Positions 63,241 through 64,000 of a stretch of DNA of 64,000 bases are shown here, piece by piece. The stretch covers positions 76,980,484 to 77,044,483 of the forward strand of contig NC_135716.1 of the NCBI RefSeq assembly GCF_964656455.1, in the 5' to 3' direction. Under the pieces are notes generated by a model. The model made no database searches and had not been told where the DNA came from. It saw only the letters and a program-made list of their open reading frames with translations. The stretch's first letter is position 1, and every line of letters starts with the position of its first letter. Source of the DNA: Halichoerus grypus. Taxonomy: Eukaryota > Chordata > Mammalia > Carnivora > Phocidae. Position numbers and translations under genes: made by a program.

Positions 63241-64000
63241 TGAGTCCTCAATTGAAATGATGGATCTTAAATTAGTTTATCTTGAGAGCTCTTCTAGTTT
63301 ATGTATCATGAAGTTTTTTTGTTTTTTTTTTTTTTTTGCCTGTGGCTGTGTTCTGTAAATTAGCTTTACACAAAATACTGAAGGCACTGAAAACTTGATT
63401 AAAACGTGTGAAGCTCTCCTGATTTCCCTGGATTGCCTCAGGCCAGCTCTGCCCTGCATACCACACTCAAAACGGCCTTTCAGGGTGCCTCAGAGAACGA
63501 AGCTGGAATATTGGGTGTCACATAGGGTCAACATTGATGTAAAAAAGAGATATATATGTTGAATAGGCACCTAAACCTAATAATTATTGACCTTTATATA
63601 ACATATATGGTTTTATTATTGACTGATATAAATGAGCTAGATTAGATCCAACTACTACAAAGGAAAAATAGTCTCTAGATTTTATTATATTGGAATTTTG
63701 TTATATTTGTTACTGCTCTTAATAAATAGGCCTTTGCCAGCCTTAAAAATCACATCTAATATTACATAGGATACCTAGGTTTTTCTAGTAACTATTTGTC
63801 TTAATAAACACTTCTTGTGTTTAATTGATTTCTGTGTACTGTGTATATTTCTATTTTTCCTTTAATGTTTACCTATTAAAGATAATGGTCAACTGTTAGT
63901 ACTTTTATTTTTTTATATGTATTACAAAAATGATGCCTTTCTCATTTTATAGAAAAACCTTCGCATTGGCAAATACAAAATAGCATTGGAAACTATTGAA
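63241..64000. other. intron 2, nothing recognised
   Basis: A T-rich run lies at 63317-63338. TTCTCATTTTATAG near 63950 looks like a splice acceptor, but what follows does not match the next PCMTD1 exon. Confidence 0.35.

Noticed and set aside
63951..64000. Splice-acceptor-like TTATAG at the right edge as the next PCMTD1 exon
   Set aside because: The following bases do not complete a Gly codon followed by Pro-Phe-Gly, and do not encode the expected continuation.

Overview
This window is vertebrate nuclear DNA, from a mammal of the order Carnivora. It carries 22 full or near-full copies of a tRNA-Lys-derived CanSINE (head 'GGGGCRCCTGGGTGGCTCAG', CT-rich body, AATAAA/poly-A tail), most with clear target-site duplications. 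It also has L1 copies of several ages, a MaLR retroelement, old hAT-type DNA transposons and MIRs. The CanSINE body resembles bear, mustelid and pinniped copies as I remember them more than the young dog (SINEC_Cf) or cat types. I therefore infer an arctoid caniform, but cannot name the species.

The one protein-coding gene I can support is PCMTD1 on the + strand. A CpG-rich promoter (about 25970-27060) contains the presumed untranslated first exon, with a likely 5' splice site after 26760. A 27.3-kb intron follows. The first coding exon (54050-54480) has its ATG at 54174 and encodes residues 1-102 plus one base of codon 103. It ends just after the S-adenosylmethionine-binding motif I. Intron 2 runs off the right edge, and no later exon is present.

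Layout: 1-25.97 kb is intergenic DNA upstream of the promoter. It holds an internally deleted L1 (1.4-3.6 kb), a MaLR LTR with internal region (5.0-7.4 kb), an L1 ORF2/3' end (7.4-10.8 kb), a second internally deleted L1 (10.8-12.5 kb), a third L1 3' half (18.2-21.6 kb) and eleven CanSINEs. Then come the CpG island, intron 1 (26.76-54.05 kb, with eight CanSINEs, MIRs, an MLT1 solo LTR, hAT remnants, a palindromic MITE-like element and a young L1 3' end), the coding exon, and intron 2 with an antisense L1 tail and three CanSINEs.

I saw no prokaryotic or phage-like system, CRISPR array, tRNA or rRNA gene. The most unusual observations are small rearrangements: a 31-bp segment apparently copied from about 1 kb away into an L1, a headless and tailless inverted copy of part of a neighbouring CanSINE, and a foldback element in intron 1. 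Repeat families and boundaries were assigned by eye and from memory, without database searches, so subfamily names are approximate.
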